This document shows positions 62,831-64,000 of a stretch of DNA of 64,000 nucleotides, piece by piece. A program made the translations under genes and the position numbers. Each line of letters begins with the position of its first letter. Positions within the stretch are counted from its first letter, which is position 1. This DNA is from Bacteroidota bacterium (lineage in GTDB: Bacteria; Bacteroidota; Bacteroidia; Bacteroidales; Bacteroidaceae). The notes beneath the pieces are model-generated. The model worked only from the letters and a program-made list of their open reading frames with translations, did no database searches and was not told where the DNA came from. The stretch covers positions 248,001 to 312,000 of the forward strand of contig JAFABG010000025.1 of NCBI GenBank assembly GCA_023426145.1. The letters are read 5' to 3'.

Positions 62831-64000
62831 CTACTTTGCAATCAGTAGGTAATAGTTCTTCTTACCACGCTGAACAAGTAGATATTTCTCATCAAGAAGA
62901 TCGGCAACGGTAATCACTTGGTCGAACGCTGCCAGTTTTTCTTTATTTAGAGATACACCGCCACCTTGAACCAGCTTACGCATTTCACCTTTAGAGGCAA
63001 ATACCGCTGCATTGTCAACGAGCAAGTCTACCGCTTTCACGCCTTCTACTAATGCATCACGAGAGATCTCGAACTGAGGAACGCCTTCGAATACGGCAAG
63101 CAGAGTATCTTCATCCAATTTACGAAGAGCTTCAGAAGTTGCATTACCAAACAAGATATTCGAAGCATCAACAGCTGCATTATAATCTTCTTCGGAATGA
63201 ACCATCACAGTGACTTCTTTTGCCAAACGTTTCTGCAAAGTACGCAAGTGAGGTGCTTGTTGATGTTCAGCGATTAGAGCTTCAATCTCTTCCTTCTCGA
63301 TTGAAGTAAAAATCTTAATGTAGCGTTCGGCATCAGCGTCGCTCACATTCAGCCAGAACTGATAGAACTTATAAGGAGAAGTGTAGCGAGCATCGAGCCA
63401 GATATTTCCGGATTCAGTTTTACCAAACTTACCACCATCAGCCTTAGTAATGAGCGGGCAAGTCAAAGCATAAACCTCGCCGCCATTCGTACGACGGATC
63501 AACTCTGCTCCAGTGGTAATATTTCCCCATTGATCTGAACCTCCCATTTGGAGTTTACAGCCTTTGGCTTCATATAAATGAAGGAAATCGTAGCCTTGAA
63601 GCAACTGATAAGTAAATTCAGTAAATGAAAGTCCATCGCGAGCTTCGCCATTCAGACGACGCTTCACAGAGTCTTTCGCCATCATATAATTGACAGTGAT
63701 ATGCTTACCTACTTCGCGAACAAAATCGAGGAAAGTAAAATCTTTCATCCAATCGTAGTTATTCACCAATTCTGCACGGTTGGGCACTTCGGACTCAAAG
63801 TCGAGGAACTTAGCCAACTGATTTTTGATACAAGTCTGATTGTGATGCAACGTTTCTTCATCCAGCAGATTGCGTTCTGCCGATTTGCCTGAAGGATCAC
63901 CAATCATTCCGGTTGCGCCACCGATGAGCGCCAACGGCTTATGGCCACAACGCTGGAAATGGCGAAGAATCATCACGCCACAAAGGTGACCGATGTGTAG
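62831..64000 (-). CDS. tyrS: Tyrosine-tRNA ligase, N-terminus cut by window end
   Basis: A class I aminoacyl-tRNA synthetase; 389 residues are visible, and about 40 N-terminal residues lie beyond the right edge. The frame is open to the edge and includes HIGH at 63997-63986, so the GTG at 63976 is not the start. The second ATP-binding motif reads KFGKT (usually KMSKS or KFGKS). GATGMIGDPSGKSAERNLL and QMGGSDQWGNI are typical of TyrRS. A C-terminal S4 domain follows (about the last 70 residues). It is upstream of tRNA-Gln on the same strand. Confidence 0.96.
   Translation of the reverse strand, partial: LHIGHLCGVMILRHFQRCGHKPLALIGGATGMIGDPSGKSAERNLLDEETLHHNQTCIKNQLAKFLDFESEVPNRAELVNNYDWMKDFTFLDFVREVGKHITVNYMMAKDSVKRRLNGEARDGLSFTEFTYQLLQGYDFLHLYEAKGCKLQMGGSDQWGNITTGAELIRRTNGGEVYALTCPLITKADGGKFGKTESGNIWLDARYTSPYKFYQFWLNVSDADAERYIKIFTSIEKEEIEALIAEHQQAPHLRTLQKRLAKEVTVMVHSEEDYNAAVDASNILFGNATSEALRKLDEDTLLAVFEGVPQFEISRDALVEGVKAVDLLVDNAAVFASKGEMRKLVQGGGVSLNKEKLAAFDQVITVADLLDEKYLLVQRGKKNYYLLIAK

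Noticed and set aside
62831..63976. Shortened tyrS starting at 63976
   Set aside because: The frame continues to the window edge and contains the HIGH motif; the truncation is only the window boundary.
1..64000. CRISPR arrays, rRNA genes and prophage
   Set aside because: No regularly spaced repeats, rRNA sequence, integrase or phage structural genes were seen.

Overview
The window looks like chromosome of a Bacteroides-type bacterium (order Bacteroidales). The evidence is a SusC/SusD pair, BACON, DUF4302, DUF3836, DUF4861 and Mx1-type peptidase genes, DPP7-like and DPP4-like dipeptidyl peptidases, a KduI/KduD pair, and many copies of the Bacteroidetes promoter (-33 TTTG, -7 TAnnTTTGC). It is AT-rich and mostly core genome. 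The only mobile element seen is one insertion sequence. No rRNA, CRISPR array, phage or integrative element was seen.

Layout. 1-1474: end of a signal peptidase gene, a streptopain-propeptide-like protein and a WbqC-family protein. 1640-6200: M16 peptidase facing a tight LOG / SIS-isomerase / PfkB-kinase trio, then a lipoprotein tyrosine phosphatase. 6316-14521: DEAD-box RNA helicase, then leftward S46 peptidase, DUF389 protein, flippase and ruvB. 14810-16472: SpmA/SpmB-like fusion and ybeY. 16473-18777: non-coding block with palindromic repeats, an insertion sequence with a 5-bp target duplication, and what looks like a split leftward transcription unit. 18778-25045: mnmG, a parS-like palindrome, apt, uvrC, dtd, a MazG-like gene and deoC. 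25351-30674: DUF1266-like gene, polyprenyl synthase, polA, DUF3836 protein. 30773-33561: LytTR response regulator and its TPR histidine kinase. 33701-43579: a close-packed run of nine genes, cysE to znuC. 43903-49090: DUF2723 membrane protein, polysaccharide deacetylase, queG. 49615-57941: SusC, SusD, Mx1 metallopeptidase, DUF4302 lipoprotein, BACON lipoprotein. 58063-64000: beta-barrel-like protein, DUF4861 protein, kduD, kduI, tRNA-Gln and tyrS (cut by the window edge).

How the genes work together. The nutrient-acquisition genes are the SusCD locus, whose only local enzyme is a zinc metallopeptidase, and kduI-kduD, which process unsaturated uronates. Several secreted peptidases (S46, S9, M16) add to a proteolytic theme. 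The rest is housekeeping: DNA repair (ruvB, uvrC, polA), tRNA and rRNA maturation (mnmG, mnmD, queG, ybeY, dtd, tyrS), and nucleotide metabolism (apt, purD, deoC).

The signals most worth a second look are the leftward promoter-to-terminator unit without an ORF that the insertion sequence interrupts, the parS-like site after mnmG, the peptidase-type SusCD locus, and the LOG-SIS-PfkB trio.
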